A stretch of DNA of 64,000 nt from Tigriopus japonicus (taxonomy: Eukaryota > Arthropoda > Copepoda > Harpacticoida > Harpacticidae): positions 3,996,616 through 4,060,615 of the forward strand of contig CM021316.1 in the NCBI GenBank assembly GCA_010645155.1, written 5' to 3'. The notes under the pieces are model-generated. The model was not told the DNA's origin. It was given only the letters and a program-made list of their open reading frames with translations, and ran no database searches. This document shows, piece after piece, positions 33,421 to 46,053 of the stretch (the stretch's first letter is position 1; the number at the start of each line of letters is the position of its first letter). Position numbers and translations under genes: made by a program.

Positions 33421-34150
33421 CTATGACTTTTCCTTCAAAACAACACCCATTTAGCTCAGTTTGTCAAATCTGTGGATGTCTGTGCTATAGTTCTGATTTA
33501 CTGAGTTTGAAAAAAACGACAAGTCCATCTCTGTACCGAATTTCAAATATCCGTCAATGGGAGTGATTACCGTATCATTTTACGGACCTGCTGCCGTCCC
33601 TAACTGCCGTTAGCAGTGTAGACTTGCCTTAAAAATCTCAGTTTTCAAGGGTCAGATTTTCGAAAAATGTTGCATTTATGGGCAATGGCATGGTTAATGT
33701 ATGTTGAGAAGTATTGCAAAGTAATTTGAAAACAAATGGAGAAATGGGAAGCCTTCAATTAAACAAATTATTTGTTTTTAGGTTTAGTTGCCCCAAGAAC
33801 CGATCTCCTCTGGCCATCTTGTTATTCAAAGTCGGGCATTCCTAGTTTCGAAGTTCGGAAGAACCCTCTCAACTTATGTAGCGAAATTCTAGATGAAAGC
33901 AACAAAACATACTTTTTGCAAAAACAAGTTTCAAAACCTTGAAGTTGTGCAGATAAGAAAGGCATTGTTGCAATCACCAGGCCTAAACCTTCGTTTTAGT
34001 TACCTCGCACGCTCATCAGAAACACAGATCTTCCGAACTTTTTTCCCGCCAAAAATGATGACGTCAATAGTAATTGCTGTAATAGATGGACCTTTAAGGT
34101 TGGTAATATAGGCGCTTCGCGCCAATCTATGCTAGCAGCCTTCCGCTTTA
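33421..34150. repeat. Repeat with MITE A3 inserted
   Basis: 33425-33558 and 34082-34130 together match 10564-10740 in reverse orientation. MITE A3 sits between them. Confidence 0.8.
33559..34081 (+). mobile_element. MITE family A, copy A3 (523 bp), with known empty site
   Basis: Starts GGGAGTGATTACCG and ends AATTGCTGTA. Compared with the uninterrupted repeat at 10605-10614, the target read CCGTCAATAGATGG before insertion and the filled site reads CCGTCAAT-element-ATAGATGG. This fixes the target duplication as AT (or AAT if the last A is counted as target). It closely resembles A1 and A4. Confidence 0.88.
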
Positions 34151-34212
34151 AAGCTGTTCAATGCTAACGTGTCGCGCCATTACGCTTAAATCGGTTTGTC
34201 ACAAAAATTTCT

Positions 34213-34218
34213 TTTATT
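34213..34218 (-). terminator. CycA: Candidate poly(A) signal for cyclin A
   Basis: AATAAA on the - strand about 445 bp beyond the cyclin A stop codon. It is the first such hexamer I noticed downstream. A guess without transcript data. Confidence 0.35.
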
Positions 34219-34662
34219 TCTTAAGTGAGAATAGGAAGAGAAAGGAAAGAGACGGACGAATAAGTACGGCAAATACTTACTGTGAGAAAAGGAAAGGGAA
34301 GATTTCGTTTGAAGTGTGAAGAAAGGGGCAAATCAATTTCGAGTTCAGAATTGAGCATTGCAGTTTAAATATGGTCGAGGAGCAAGCAGACTAAGAAGAT
34401 GCTGTGTGAACAGAGAAACAAACGCAAAGCAACCATTCCTACCGCTTTTGAGCAAGGGAAATTTCAAAGAAAGCTAGATTAAGCGGAATCAATCAATGCA
34501 TTGATAGGTTCGGTGCAAGTTGTCGAAACAGTTCCTCAATTTTCCACCGACGTTTTAAGGAAACTACTTGTTGACAGTGCCTGGTCTATCCCAGAAAGCA
34601 CTTTTGAATCAACTCATCGGCTTGCTCTTGAATTTTGACTTTTGCGCACTATCATCTCTCAG

Positions 34663-36307
34663 TTAAAAGATAGGCGTAGGCTCCAAGTTGGCCACACCGA
34701 AGAATTTGTCACTTTTGTATTTCTCTCGGATGGCCTGCTGACTCTGAGCAGGTGCGTTGCTAAAGGTGGCGTGAAGATTGATGAGACAGTCTTTAAAGTC
34801 GTCCACCTCCAAAGATGACATGGTGGCCACATGCTTGGGCCAAGCTGCTAATCCTTGGGTGTGCCTTGCCAGGGCCACGGATGCAGCTCCTATGACGGAG
34901 GAACGATACGCAAGGTACACGCGGGCATCCATCAGCGTCAGCTCGCTCAGGTACTAGAAAGTCATTTTGGTCCGTCAATAGACGTCAATACAGATCTATT
35001 CAAGAAGATAAAACAAGTAGAAAGAGAAAATAATTACCTGGGCTAGACATAATGTCTCGCTATCACAGTTGGTAACTCGTCCAAAGAGATTCACGAATAC
35101 CAAAGGGGTTGGTACGGCCAAATCAAAGCGAAGTACTTTCAAAACCAAATGTTCCATCCTCAAAACTTGCTTCTTCGAATAAGTATCGTCGGTAATGTAG
35201 ACGAATTCCCCAACTTCAGGCGGATAGATCTCTTCGTATTTCCTACCGAGTGGAGAGCAAATCTGTTCTTAGATAATTTTAATTCAAAATCAATGCTGAG
35301 AGCCATAGGTCACTTACGCTGCAATGAACATACAAGCCGATCCAACGAGTTGCAATTTGGGTCTTTGGACCGACATGACACTGAGAAACCGGTCTATGTA
35401 ATTCACCCCGAGGTAAATGGTTTCTTGTTGCAGCTTGTACTCCTCACTAACTTCAACCAACCAATCGATAAGAATACTCCTCATTGCGAAAGTAATGTCT
35501 GGTTGTTTGGACATGTAATTACTCTTAGCCACATGCTTCAACTGCAATAAAATGATATCAAATTGATAAACCTTGAACTTCTTGGCAGCAAGATCTTCTT
35601 AATGCATGTTTCATGAGTTGGCTAACCTCAATAGAACGGAGATGTTCATACGCGTCACTCATATACTCGTGACAATCAAATACTGGCGTCATTTCGTCAT
35701 CAGCATCCTCGGTCAATCGGTCTTCCCCATTATCACTATTGGCATCAACATCTAGGCCGATTTCGCCTTCTAGGACTTGCTCACGGTCATCCATGTGGGT
35801 GGCATTGGAGAGAGTACTGATATCCATGGCAGAATCCATTTCACATCGAGCTCCGAATTCGTCGTCTGGTTCTGACGAATAATTTGGCACTTCCAAATGG
35901 GACCCATTGGCAGAATGAATTGGTTGGAGAGGTAAGCGAGGCAAACTTGGGGAGTGTGTGTCGAAATCTGAATGAACTGCATGGATACCAGGGAGGGACG
36001 GAATACAAATTGATTCAGATGGACCCGAGCGAGTCATTTCTGATTTCTTCCAAGGACGGTTTAATTCTTGGGGATTCTCTTTGTTCAATTCTTGAAAACT
36101 TTTTCTGGATGAACCTTGATGTGATGAAGGATGGTGAGTGGGATTATCCATGTGAATTTGGAAAGGGAGAACGCTGGTTTGCGAGGAAAGATCTGAAACT
36201 GGTCGACGAGGAGTTGGTTTTGTAGAGCAGATATTCTGGAATCTTGACACCCGTTCTCCAATGGAAGAAAAGCCATCACGAGGTCGATCTTCAAATATTG
36301 AGAAAGT
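34663..36307 (-). CDS. CycA: Cyclin A, exons 2-5
   Basis: Exons on the - strand: 36307-35627, 35541-35318, 35242-35038 and 34953-34663 (stop included); every intron is GT...AG and the frame is kept throughout. The cyclin box holds the CDK-docking [12 protein letters not shown] block, [28 protein letters not shown] and [25 protein letters not shown], then the second cyclin fold ending in [15 protein letters not shown]. These are specific to A-type cyclins, which activate CDK1/CDK2 in S phase and mitosis. Exon 2 is a long acidic N-terminal region with no ATG near its start and a good acceptor (CTTTTTCCCCTAG) before TTTSIFED-like sequence, so coding begins in an upstream exon. No disabling change seen. 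Confidence 0.95.
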
Positions 36308-38834
36308 CTAGGGGAAAAAGAGTGCAGCTGAAGTCAAAAGAAGTGATTACATTTTGCAAAAAAAAGCGCTTTCGGTCAAACCACTGGGTGTCAAAGAATA
36401 AGAGTAATTACTTGTGACGGGTGACGTCAGATTTGATATACTATGAAAGAGAGACCAAACCCCCGAGATTTAAAATCGAACTATTGTCATCATTACATTA
36501 TTGTACGTGCAAATGATGAATGTTTTAAACAAGGACATATAATGCTTAACTTTTTTTATAGGCCAAACAGAGAGGAGCTCTAGATTGAATCAATTCTCTG
36601 TCATTTTATAGTTCAGCTATTGATGATTCTTTCAGAATGTTTGTTAATGCAGAATGCATTAAGAAACAGGTTACAGTCATTGAGAACTATATTTTTCATT
36701 TTGATGGTGTTGTTGGATGGAAGCCTCCAGACAATCTCGTCGAGGAGGAAGGAGGTTGGCATTGGACATAAACTTAAATTATATTGTTCTGCAGATCAAC
36801 CAATATTCCTCCAGTTTGTCACACTAATGAAAAATACATTAAACTAAAGGCTTCTTCATTCCCTCCTTTCTGAGCTTGTCCATAGACCAACTCCAGACTT
36901 CCCAGTTCTAGTCTACCCAGTTCTAGCCAAGCAGGCAGACAGTACGGAGATCCGTGACCTCTAGATGACGAAAGCTGTATTTTCTGGATTGACTCTGAGA
37001 ATCAAACTTCAAGAAAGATATTTGCATTCCAAACAGGGTAGTGCCCTCTATGACGTTCCATATGAAACCATCCTTTTTAGGAATGTTGCTAGGTAATCCC
37101 TCGTAGAGGGCGTTTTTGGTGACGTCAGAAATGAGATATATCTGATTTATTTATCTATGGTTTGTCTGAAAATGATCACTGAGTCACGTAGTGTAGCGAA
37201 AACAAGCGATAAGGGGGGGCTTCTCCTTTTCTCTCTCATCTCCTCCTCGGTCTCTTTAAGGCGACTGAAAGTAAGTCTAAAAGCTATTACTTAACTTGAA
37301 GTTTATTTACCTGGAGATCAACCAATTTGCTTCAATTTGTTACACTAATGAAAAGAGGTATTGTACTGAAGGTTTCATTCCCTCCATTTTTGAGTGCCTG
37401 AAAATGATATTTCTGAGTCATGCAAGTGTAGCGAAAAGGGGGGCTTCTCCTTTTCTCTTTTTCAATCTCATCTCCTGCTTGGTCCACAGAGGTCCCAGAG
37501 TGTAAAGAACCTCATGTACAAAGAAGCGAAAACTTGACGCTAGCGACAGAAAATTTAAAGCGGCGAAACGGCCAAGCTTGAAAAAAACCCAACAAACCAA
37601 AACCTCCAGTAAACACACGTTCACTCGGAATCTACAAAGCCTGAAAAATGTATTGGATTCTCATTCCTAATAGTGCTCGTGTACTCTTTGCTCATTAAGA
37701 GTAGTTCTCCCTTCGTTTATGTAATTTCATGTCCATATTCAAGGTCTTGCCGTGTGATTAAACCAATTAGTCAGCAACTGATCCGTAATTTTTGAGGACT
37801 ATCATCTTTTCCATCCAATCAATCATGCATGATTTCACTGATTGGGTAAATCTCAGTTAAGCCCGTGGACGAAACGGAAAGGACTTTCACGAAGAAAGTT
37901 CCGTGAATATTCAGAGTTATGGATTCAATAAGGATAGGATTGGTGTACTCCCAGGGCGTACTCCGTCCAAAAGGGCATGAAGTAATTAAATGTATTGTTG
38001 AAGGTATAAACTGCCACTTGGAAATAATTTATTCTTTGGTTTTTAGATTTAAGGAAAATAGATAAAAGAATCTAAAATTTCAATTAACTATTGAAACCAG
38101 TTTTGAGGTGTGAATGCGCTATTGGATACGTATTTGAATTCTGTTATTAGGTCATGAGAAAAACACGATATTAGGTCACTGTAAACATGCTTAAAGATAT
38201 TTTTTGAACATTTTCTTCAACTTAACTCTCAAGTAGTCTTAAGGATGTGTCTAACTAAAATATTGTCGCCATCGACTCAGTCGTTCGTCTAAATTTATGT
38301 AACGACCCCCTTGTTTGGTTCTTCGAGAATGTTGCACAAAAAGCCCGTTGAAAATAGATTTTCGAAATATTTTCAAACAACATTGCTCCCCCTACATCTA
38401 ACCCTTAAGTCAAAGTAAATTTGCAAATACTTGTTTTTCACGTATCACAACAACTCCGACTCCAAGACAAGGAATCGCAGGAATGAATTCGCCTTTCCGG
38501 AGAGTCTGTTTCCAATCGTTCGAGTTTGTTGGGGTTTTTCAGGAGGCCCTGTCACAGCTGCGTTTCTCGACCAATCAGAAGGGAGCACGCTCAGGGAGTT
38601 TTCGCTTCTTAGTACATGAGCTTCTTTACCAGAGTGGAGATACCGGAGCAGGCCGGTCGCAACAATGGCTGTTTATCATCAGCAACTAATTGAACCTTGC
38701 CCAAACAACCGCATTTCAAACTGATATTTAATTCAAAGGTTTTGGCCATGTGGCCTCCTGTCAACTTCTCCCAAATAATACCAAGGTGTTCAATAAAGAT
38801 GATAGTCAACTCACAGGCATTAAATAACAAAATT

Positions 38835-39178
38835 ATGGGATCTGGCATTGAAGATTTGTCTTGTGCACTCTCATTTACTACACTACCTTACGATATTCTT
38901 CGGAAATATTTGCCTTTTCACGCAACTTCTAGCCAGTTTCAGTAGTAAAAAAGGCAGACAAAATGACAATGGCCTCTCACTAAACCTCTATGGCTCGGTC
39001 CTTAGAGGAGTAAAGAGAGGCGATTCTCGCCATTTTGTCTGTCTTGGTTATTGCTGAAATTGACGTGAAAAGGCAAATATTTCCGAAGAATATCTTGAAA
39101 TACTTGCCCAAACAAGTGGAAGATCATAATACAAACGAGAGTGCGCAAGACATATTTTCAATGCCAAATCCTATAATT
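38835..39178. mobile_element. Inverted-repeat element E (about 345 bp)
   Basis: Left arm 38835-38980 and right arm 39000-39178 are inverted copies (shared pieces: ATCTGGCATTGAAGAT, TTCTTCGGAAATATTTGCC, GGCAGACAAAATG). A short unpaired middle separates them. Single arms of the same family occur at 42711-42905 and 57402-57590. This is a foldback-type MITE. The flanks do not give an unambiguous duplication. Confidence 0.65.
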
Positions 39179-40203
39179 GCGTGAACATTGCCACATCATA
39201 TTGCCTGTGAATCGAATTATTATCTTCATTGAGCACCTTAGTATAATTTGGGAGAAGCAAAGCGTAGACAGGAGGCCTAAACCTCCTAATACCGGTATTG
39301 AGTAAGCAAAGCATGCTAGTTGGATAGTACGAATGTCCGTGGTTGAACTGATTTTCAGGGTTGAAAAATTGTAACGGAAGTCCCAAAAAGGATACGTTGG
39401 TCAACAAAATACCATATGCACCCACAAATGAAGGGAGGAATGGTCAAGATCCGACATCACTCGTTTCATTTTAATTGACGCCCCTCGGGCTGACGCCCTC
39501 GGGTCGCCAATAAAATGAAACTCCCTCCGCCGGATTTTGGCCATTACTCCCTTCCTTTGCAAGTGCATAAATAGTATTTTTCGTCAAAAAAACTGGGGGC
39601 CATGAAGGATATTTGAAAAATGATGAAATAGGTGAAGTTGCCCAAATATAATGCTTGTTCATGATTTTGAATTTTAGTACCTATCAGTCCTTCTTTACTA
39701 TGCTCCATAACAATATTTTTGTTTTTGAAAACCAAGAAACCTACACTGAAGGTGTAACGTGATACAAGAGGAATTTTTAGAGGAAAACATGAATTTACAT
39801 TGCAATCTCAATTTCCAGGATTGATGAACTAAACTTTCAATCGTCACTCACCTTTGTCCTTTCAATTCCATTGCTTGGTTTGGTATCTTTAAAGCAGAAT
39901 CTCAGCAGAGTCCTTGTTATTCTATTTTGAATTGTTATTAAATTGAGTTGCGACCACGCCAACTATGATTTTCGGTGTTAACTTTTGAAGATAAACAATT
40001 TCAAATTACCTATAACCTATACCTTTTATAAAGGGACACTCCTTGTTATTTGATTTAGTGAATTATTTGATATTTGTTGCTGTTTAGTTTTACACTGCCG
40101 TTTCCTTAACGTCCTGACAACCCCATGATTAATCAATCGTCTCAACCTCAGTTAAAGTACGATGTTCAGCCCAACAACATTATGCGTTTGCAATGATTGC
40201 AAG

Positions 40204-40440
40204 ACCTTTTCTCTCGTGTGTCCTTTTTACTGTGACCTATTTACCTTGTGACCTTTTTACTGTGACCTTTTTACTGTGACCTATTTACCGTGTGACCTTG
40301 TTACTGTGACCTATTTACCGTGTGACCTTTTTACTATGACCTATTTACCCCCTTGACCTTTTTACTGTGACCTTTTTACCCCGTGACCTTTTACTGTGAC
40401 CTATTTACCTGTGACCGTTTTGCTTGTGACCTTTATACCT
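40204..40440. repeat. Tandem array of 14-16 bp units
   Basis: About fourteen variable copies of a unit like TGTGACCTTTTTAC, alternating TTTTTAC and TATTTACC forms. Each contains TGACCT, a nuclear-receptor half-site in direct orientation, though the spacing is set by the repeat rather than by function as far as I can tell. Confidence 0.85.
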
Positions 40441-41786
40441 ACAATCCATACTTTACCCGGCAATTACCCAAACATAATCAGTGGTATAAAACTTAATATT
40501 TTTTATCAATCAAAAATGTTGTTCTTATATCGTCACATTGAACTTTGAAAACCACTTATGTTAAAACTATATCAGTCTTAAATGAAAATCACGGGATTGG
40601 ATTCTGGAAATGTCCTACTATTTTACGTCAAGGTGACTTGAGGAAACGCTCACTCAAGCACTGGCATTTTATGGCTTGGAGGTCAGGGCGGGCATTTTCA
40701 GAAATTGAGAGTTTTGGACACCCAAGTGTTAAAAAATGTTCAAAAGTGTCCTAAAGTACCCCATATGGGTTCATAAGTGTCCAAAAGTCCAACAAACGTA
40801 AAAGAAATGTGTCCATAGCAGACAACAAAAGCACTGCATAAGTTATCGAATTCAAAAGAATGAATGGTTATATACTCAAGCAAAAATAGTTTTATTATTA
40901 AACATGTTCCTTGGCAAAATTAACCTTACTATGATTGCTTCAATCCTCAGCCAAAAGGCTGATACGAATTACAATGATGTTATATTTATATTTGTAAAAT
41001 GTAAAAACAATTTGCATGTTTTATTTGAACAATAAGATCAGATGTGTGTAACTGTTCTAAATGTGTCATGATTCACATATTATTTCTTCATCTGTTCTTG
41101 TCTTTTTCAAAAATCAACACTTGTTAAAACCCCTTGAGTAAGAACCATTTAATACTCGCCGTCCAATTTGGTACGTCCAGTTTGAGTACGTTATTGAATA
41201 TTTTCATTTTTTTGGACAGTATGGGCATAGTTGGGCATAGTTTGCCATAGTGGCCTCTTGGATGGGAAACACTTCCAAAAATAATAAAGTTGTGTAAATC
41301 CATCAAAATACAAAATAACTTCTACTTGAAACTAATCATGAGAATATTAGTTTTAAGATGTATTTTAATATCATGTATACTGTGCGTAGGTGTGCTGATA
41401 ATATGCTATCAGTTGTCTCAGTCTCGCGTTCGGTCCTTTGTTCTCTTTGATCGATCCGAGGGGGGCGACAAACCATTGTCGTGTTCATGGTGTTTACCAT
41501 TACATTTTGTCAGAAGGCGAATGACGAAATTTGTGGGGACGAAAAGGCAACGACGCACCATCATATTGACGTTTTGAACGACGCTCGGTCATCGAATAAA
41601 AAGAGAGTTCAAGTGTCAAAGTCCAAGTAATTGGCTCGTGTAATGTTTTAAATACAAGCTCATTTATGCTAAATTGACTTATTCTAGATTTAATTTCGTC
41701 AAATTACTTCATGGTGGAAAGAAAGTTTAAAGAAATGTTTTAAGAATGTGTTTTAACCATTATATTTCGAATTATTATTTTTGTAC

Positions 41787-42020
41787 ACCCTTACTTTTTG
41801 GACACTTTTGTACACCCTTATTTTTGGACACTTTGGCACACCCTTATTTTTGGACACTTTGGCACACCCTTATTTTTGGACACTTTGGCACACCCTTATT
41901 TTTGGACACTTTGGCACACCCTTATTTTTGGACACTTTGGTACACCCTTATTTTTGACACTTTTGGACATTCTTGGACACCCTTACTTTCGGACATTCTT
42001 GGACACTTCTATTTTTGGAC
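41787..42020. repeat. Tandem array of 26-bp units
   Basis: About eight copies of ACACCCTTATTTTTGGAC + ACTTTGGC. 26 is not a multiple of three, so open frames across it repeat every 78 bp and are artefacts. One more unit lies at 42680-42700, beyond element D, which was therefore inserted in or next to the array. Confidence 0.88.
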
Positions 42021-42674
42021 AATAAGAAATGCAGGGGGAGGTTTGAGTGATCTCTTCAAAAATCTTATCGCGGGCGGATGAAAGGAGAGAAAATGGCTTG
42101 TTTGGCAACAGTGGGTGGCTCGTGAGAATTTGGGCAGTTTAAGGGTTTTCGCAATTTACAGACCGCCCTTGTGAATTAGATGCCATGAAAAATGTCGAAT
42201 TGCAAGTTTTAACACCTTTGATTAGGATTTTGGAAAAAAATGCACACTTCATTTGCTCGTTCTTGCACGAAAAAATTCTCAACAAAAGGCCATTTTTTGG
42301 GTAAGTACAAGTGTAAGTGATGTTATAAGCACTGATTTGTATTGTAAAGCTCCAAAACCATCAAGGTACCAAACAAAATGCCGTGTTTTGTACGTGTTTC
42401 TCTTCAATATCAAAGGTCTTTTTTTAAAGTGCTTGCCATTTTTTAATCAAAAGAATAATTTTGCAAATTCTTACAAAACCGAGAGTCAAAATGTCCAAAC
42501 TTGCAATTTGACATTTTTTGTAGCATGTAAGTCATAAGGGCGGTCTGTAAAACGCGAAAACCCTTGCACTGACCAAAATCTTACATTGACGAACAAGCCT
42601 TTTCTCTTCTTTTATCCGCCCGCGATAAGATTTTCGAAGAGATCACTTAAACCTCCCCCTGCATGCCTCATTGT
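42019..42674. mobile_element. Long-TIR element D (about 640 bp)
   Basis: Left arm (42019 to about 42175) and right arm (about 42520-42674) are inverted copies, starting ACAAT then ATGCAGGGGGAGGTTT and including CTTATCGCGGGCGG. The interior has no conserved frame. The array it interrupts resumes right after it. It shares the core TTATCGCGGGCGG and its position in the arm with element C, but the outer ends differ, so the two are sister families. Confidence 0.75.
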
Positions 42675-42710
42675 GAACGCCCTTATTTTTGGACACCTTA
42701 GAGTAGTATA

Positions 42711-42905
42711 GAGGGGCCATTGTTGTCATTTTGTCTGCCTTGTTTTCAGCTGATACTAAAACCAAAGTTGCCCATAAGTTGCGTGAAAAAGCAGATATTT
42801 CCGAAGAATATCGTAAACCCTTGCCCAAGCAAGTGGAAGATCATAGTACAAACGTCGGTGCGTAGGACTTATTTGGGCAAGTTTCAACTAGTTGCTGTTG
42901 CAGAT
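42711..42905 (+). repeat. E-family repeat, single arm
   Basis: Starts GGGGCCATTGTTGTCATTTT and matches the right arm of element E and 57402-57590. Confidence 0.65.
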
Positions 42906-43414
42906 TCGCCATTGCTGCCCGCTACAAAAAGTCACGGCCGGCCTTCTGTGGTATCTCCACTCTGGGAACTCTGTGTTGGACACCTTTTGGACACGGATAG
43001 ACAGTAGCTCATATGTTTTGTTTGCACCAAGGCATGCTGCAAGCATACTTCCATTATTGACTTCAAGCATATTTTAAGCCTTCTAGAGCATTTCTTAACA
43101 AATTTTGGGTTAAACATCTAATACGTAGAAGCTGACATTCATATGGCGTCATTTTAGAAGCCTGAAAACGTTAAAAAGACGTAGAAAGGATGGAAGTCGA
43201 TTGATGAAGTATGCTTCAAAGCATGGATCTGCAAACACAAAACATATGACCTAAAATGTCTAAAAATCAAATGCCCACCCTGTTGGAGATTGATATCTGT
43301 ACTCTTTTTCTTGGATAAATTGCTCTACATTTGCCCCTGCCCATGTTTCTGCATGCAAAATTGGTGGACTTGGGGGTAGGAATTGGTCTTCTCAGCGTAG
43401 ATTTTCAAAACAAA

Positions 43415-43520
43415 AGGAGGCCGGGGCCCTATTGAATTTGCTAAAATGAGCTGAGCATCTCAGCATGGTCAAAAAGTCCGTTTTACCGCTGGCGATAAGA
43501 TTTAAAATCCTCACTTAACT
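43415..43520 (-). repeat. End fragment of family C
   Basis: On the - strand: AAGTGAGGATTTTAAATCTT, then ATCGCCAGCGG, then GCTGAGATGCTCAGCTCATTTTAGC, matching one arm of element C with about 75% identity by eye. Confidence 0.6.
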
Positions 43521-44248
43521 ACCATTTCAGCATTGGACATTGTTTGGTGACAGTGCGTTAACAATCATTTCTACTATTGAGTGACATGATTTCATCATTT
43601 AGATTTTAAAAAAAATATATGTAATTTTTCGATTTCAACCTGTCCTAGAAAACCTATTCGATAGACGAGGTGTTGTGGGGCATGAGGTTAAATTTTGCAT
43701 TTTGAGAACCTATTGTTTCGTAGGGAAAACTGCTTCCATAGAGATTATAATGGTTCTTCGACAAAGTCGGTACTGTACGACCGTGATGACAACACAACTT
43801 TTAAATGGTGTTGCTTTGGTGGGAGGACTTGACTTGATCACAATTTAACTTCAAATTTACCGATATTACATGTGCTACAAGAAAGAGACTTGCATTTCTG
43901 AAAAGCTAAGACACTAAACTATTCGATGGTGAACGTTTCATTGACCTCCAACCATAGGTTGATGAGCTAGATCAAACCAACGACCCGAGTTTCAAAGAGT
44001 GAGGAAAATAGATATCGCCTATAGAAATATATTACTATAGTCACCTAAATATAGTCACGTTCATAATGGCTGACAGGATTGCCAATTTTCTTACTTCGAA
44101 TCGAAACCCAACTAGTAAGTTTTTTAAGGCTTTAACAGGGATGCTTTTCTGGCTAGAATTATCATAACTGGTCTTCAAAATTCCGAACTGTCAAGCCTTA
44201 CTCCCCTGTTCGTAGAGCGCTTTTCAGTAGGAAGGAGTCTCTATGTAT

Positions 44249-44782
44249 TACAGCAATTACTAGTGACGTCATCATTTTTGGCGGGAAAAAAAATTCGGAA
44301 GACCTGTGTTTCTGATGAGCGTGCAAGGTAACTAAAACGAAGGTTTAGGCCTGGTGATTGCAACAATGCCTTTCTTATTTGCACAAATTGAAGTTGAAAT
44401 AGCAATTCTTGACATTGTTTTTGCAAAAAAGTATGTTTTGTTGCTTTTATCTAAAATTTTGCTACGTAAGTTGAGAGTGTTCTTCCGAACTTTGAAATTA
44501 GGAATGCCCGACTTTGAATAACAAGATGGCCAGAGGAGATAGCCTCCTGGGGCAACTAAACTTTAAAAAAAAAAAATTGTTTAATTGAAGGCTTCCAATT
44601 TCTACATTTGTTTTCAAATTACTTTGCAATACTTCTCAACATACATTAACCATGCCATTGCCCAAAATGCAACATTTTTCGAAAATCTGACCCTTGAAAA
44701 CTGAGATTTTTTGGCAAGCCTACACTGCTAACGGCAATTAGAGACGGCAGCAGGTCCGTAAAATGATACGGTAATCACTCCC
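44249..44782 (-). mobile_element. MITE family A, copy A4 (534 bp)
   Basis: Same ends as A3, flanked by AT at 44247-44248 and 44783-44784 (AAT in context on both sides of the element strand). Confidence 0.85.
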
Positions 44783-46053
44783 ATTGCTGGAAAACCGGCA
44801 CAAGCAGGGAGCCTCCATTCGACTTTGTCTATGATCGGCTTGCTGAAAAGCTAGTAGAAGAATGGCAAATAGACTTGCCAGATTTGAACACGTTTGTGAC
44901 AGTTGGCAGGAACGCCGGGGAAGTGAGTGGCTGGAATAAACTTAGATCAATTATAATCACTAGATAGCGTGCAAGCTTTAGACTGGCTGATTTGGCAAGT
45001 GGGGCGGAATGCCTTGAATTCATGAGGAAAATGTCTCCATCACAACTGTTGAGCGGACAGTTAGTGTGACCAAACATGCGAAGCAAGACCAACTTTTCAA
45101 AACTCGTTCTTGAAGCCACAATTCAGTTTTTGTCCATGTATGCATTGGATTATTACATAACGCAAAAGCTTAAATTTGTGTTGTTCTTACCAATGGCTTA
45201 TTCAACGTATTAAAAACTAGTTGTAGTATTCAAATCCATGGCATGGTCACCTAGTGACGTCTTCGGTTCTTTCAAGAAAGTGACCACTAGCAATAACAAA
45301 AAATGACCCAAAAACATTACTGAATTCTACATTTGACTCATCACTTACATGGTTGACTTTTGCCTGGTCACACATTTCAAATGTTCCCGCAGTTTTGTCC
45401 GCTCAACAGTTGGCGACCGGAGACACATTTTTAGGCTTACACTCGCTCTAGTATGAATAGAAGTCAATGGGAATAAAGACCGATATGGGGACCAAATCAT
45501 TTGTTTGTTGCCAATCCTGTAAGCCATTATGAACGTGACTATATTTGAAATCAAAACAATGGCGGAATTGAACATTATTTTGAAAAAGAAACGATTGAAG
45601 TGAATGTGCATCATTAATATGGGCGTTTTTGCTACCAGTGGTTTCCTGAAACACCTAAGCATCTTTCATTGTAAGTATAATACTGGCCAAAGAGGCTCAA
45701 GATTGTCAAAATCAGAGAATCACCTCTCATGAGGTCATTTCCAAAACGGTAATTCGAGTATTTCAAGTGCTTAAACATGTAATACCTTTTCAATATTCAT
45801 TGTAAAGCTACATTGGCATTACCTTCTAACAAAATTTAAGGGAGAAAAATGTTAGTTGAAGGTAAAATCCATAAATACTATTCCCCTTTAAGTTATCATA
45901 TATCTTTTAAAGCCTAGGATTAATTTGTCGTCTACAATAAAATTGTAGCCCTTAACGTCCTGATTTCAAAAAGTACTAATACAAGTCTTGGCAATATTTT
46001 TAAACCGTTGTTTTTGAGGAAAACACCGTGTACATGAAAGCATGTGTACGTCA

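Noticed and set aside
41290..41577. + strand frame of 95 codons with a hydrophobic N-terminal segment, like a signal anchor
   Set aside because: It lies antisense in the cyclin A intron, has no recognisable domain after the hydrophobic part, and no splice or promoter support.
41746..42081. Repetitive + strand open frames rich in Phe, His and Leu
   Set aside because: They are the translation of the 26-bp tandem array; not a gene.
44796..44970. + strand frame of about 58 codons that looks protein-like (FDFVYDRLAEKLVEEW and following)
   Set aside because: Composition is protein-like, but there is no known domain and a stop soon follows. It may be a decayed retroelement piece; too little to annotate.
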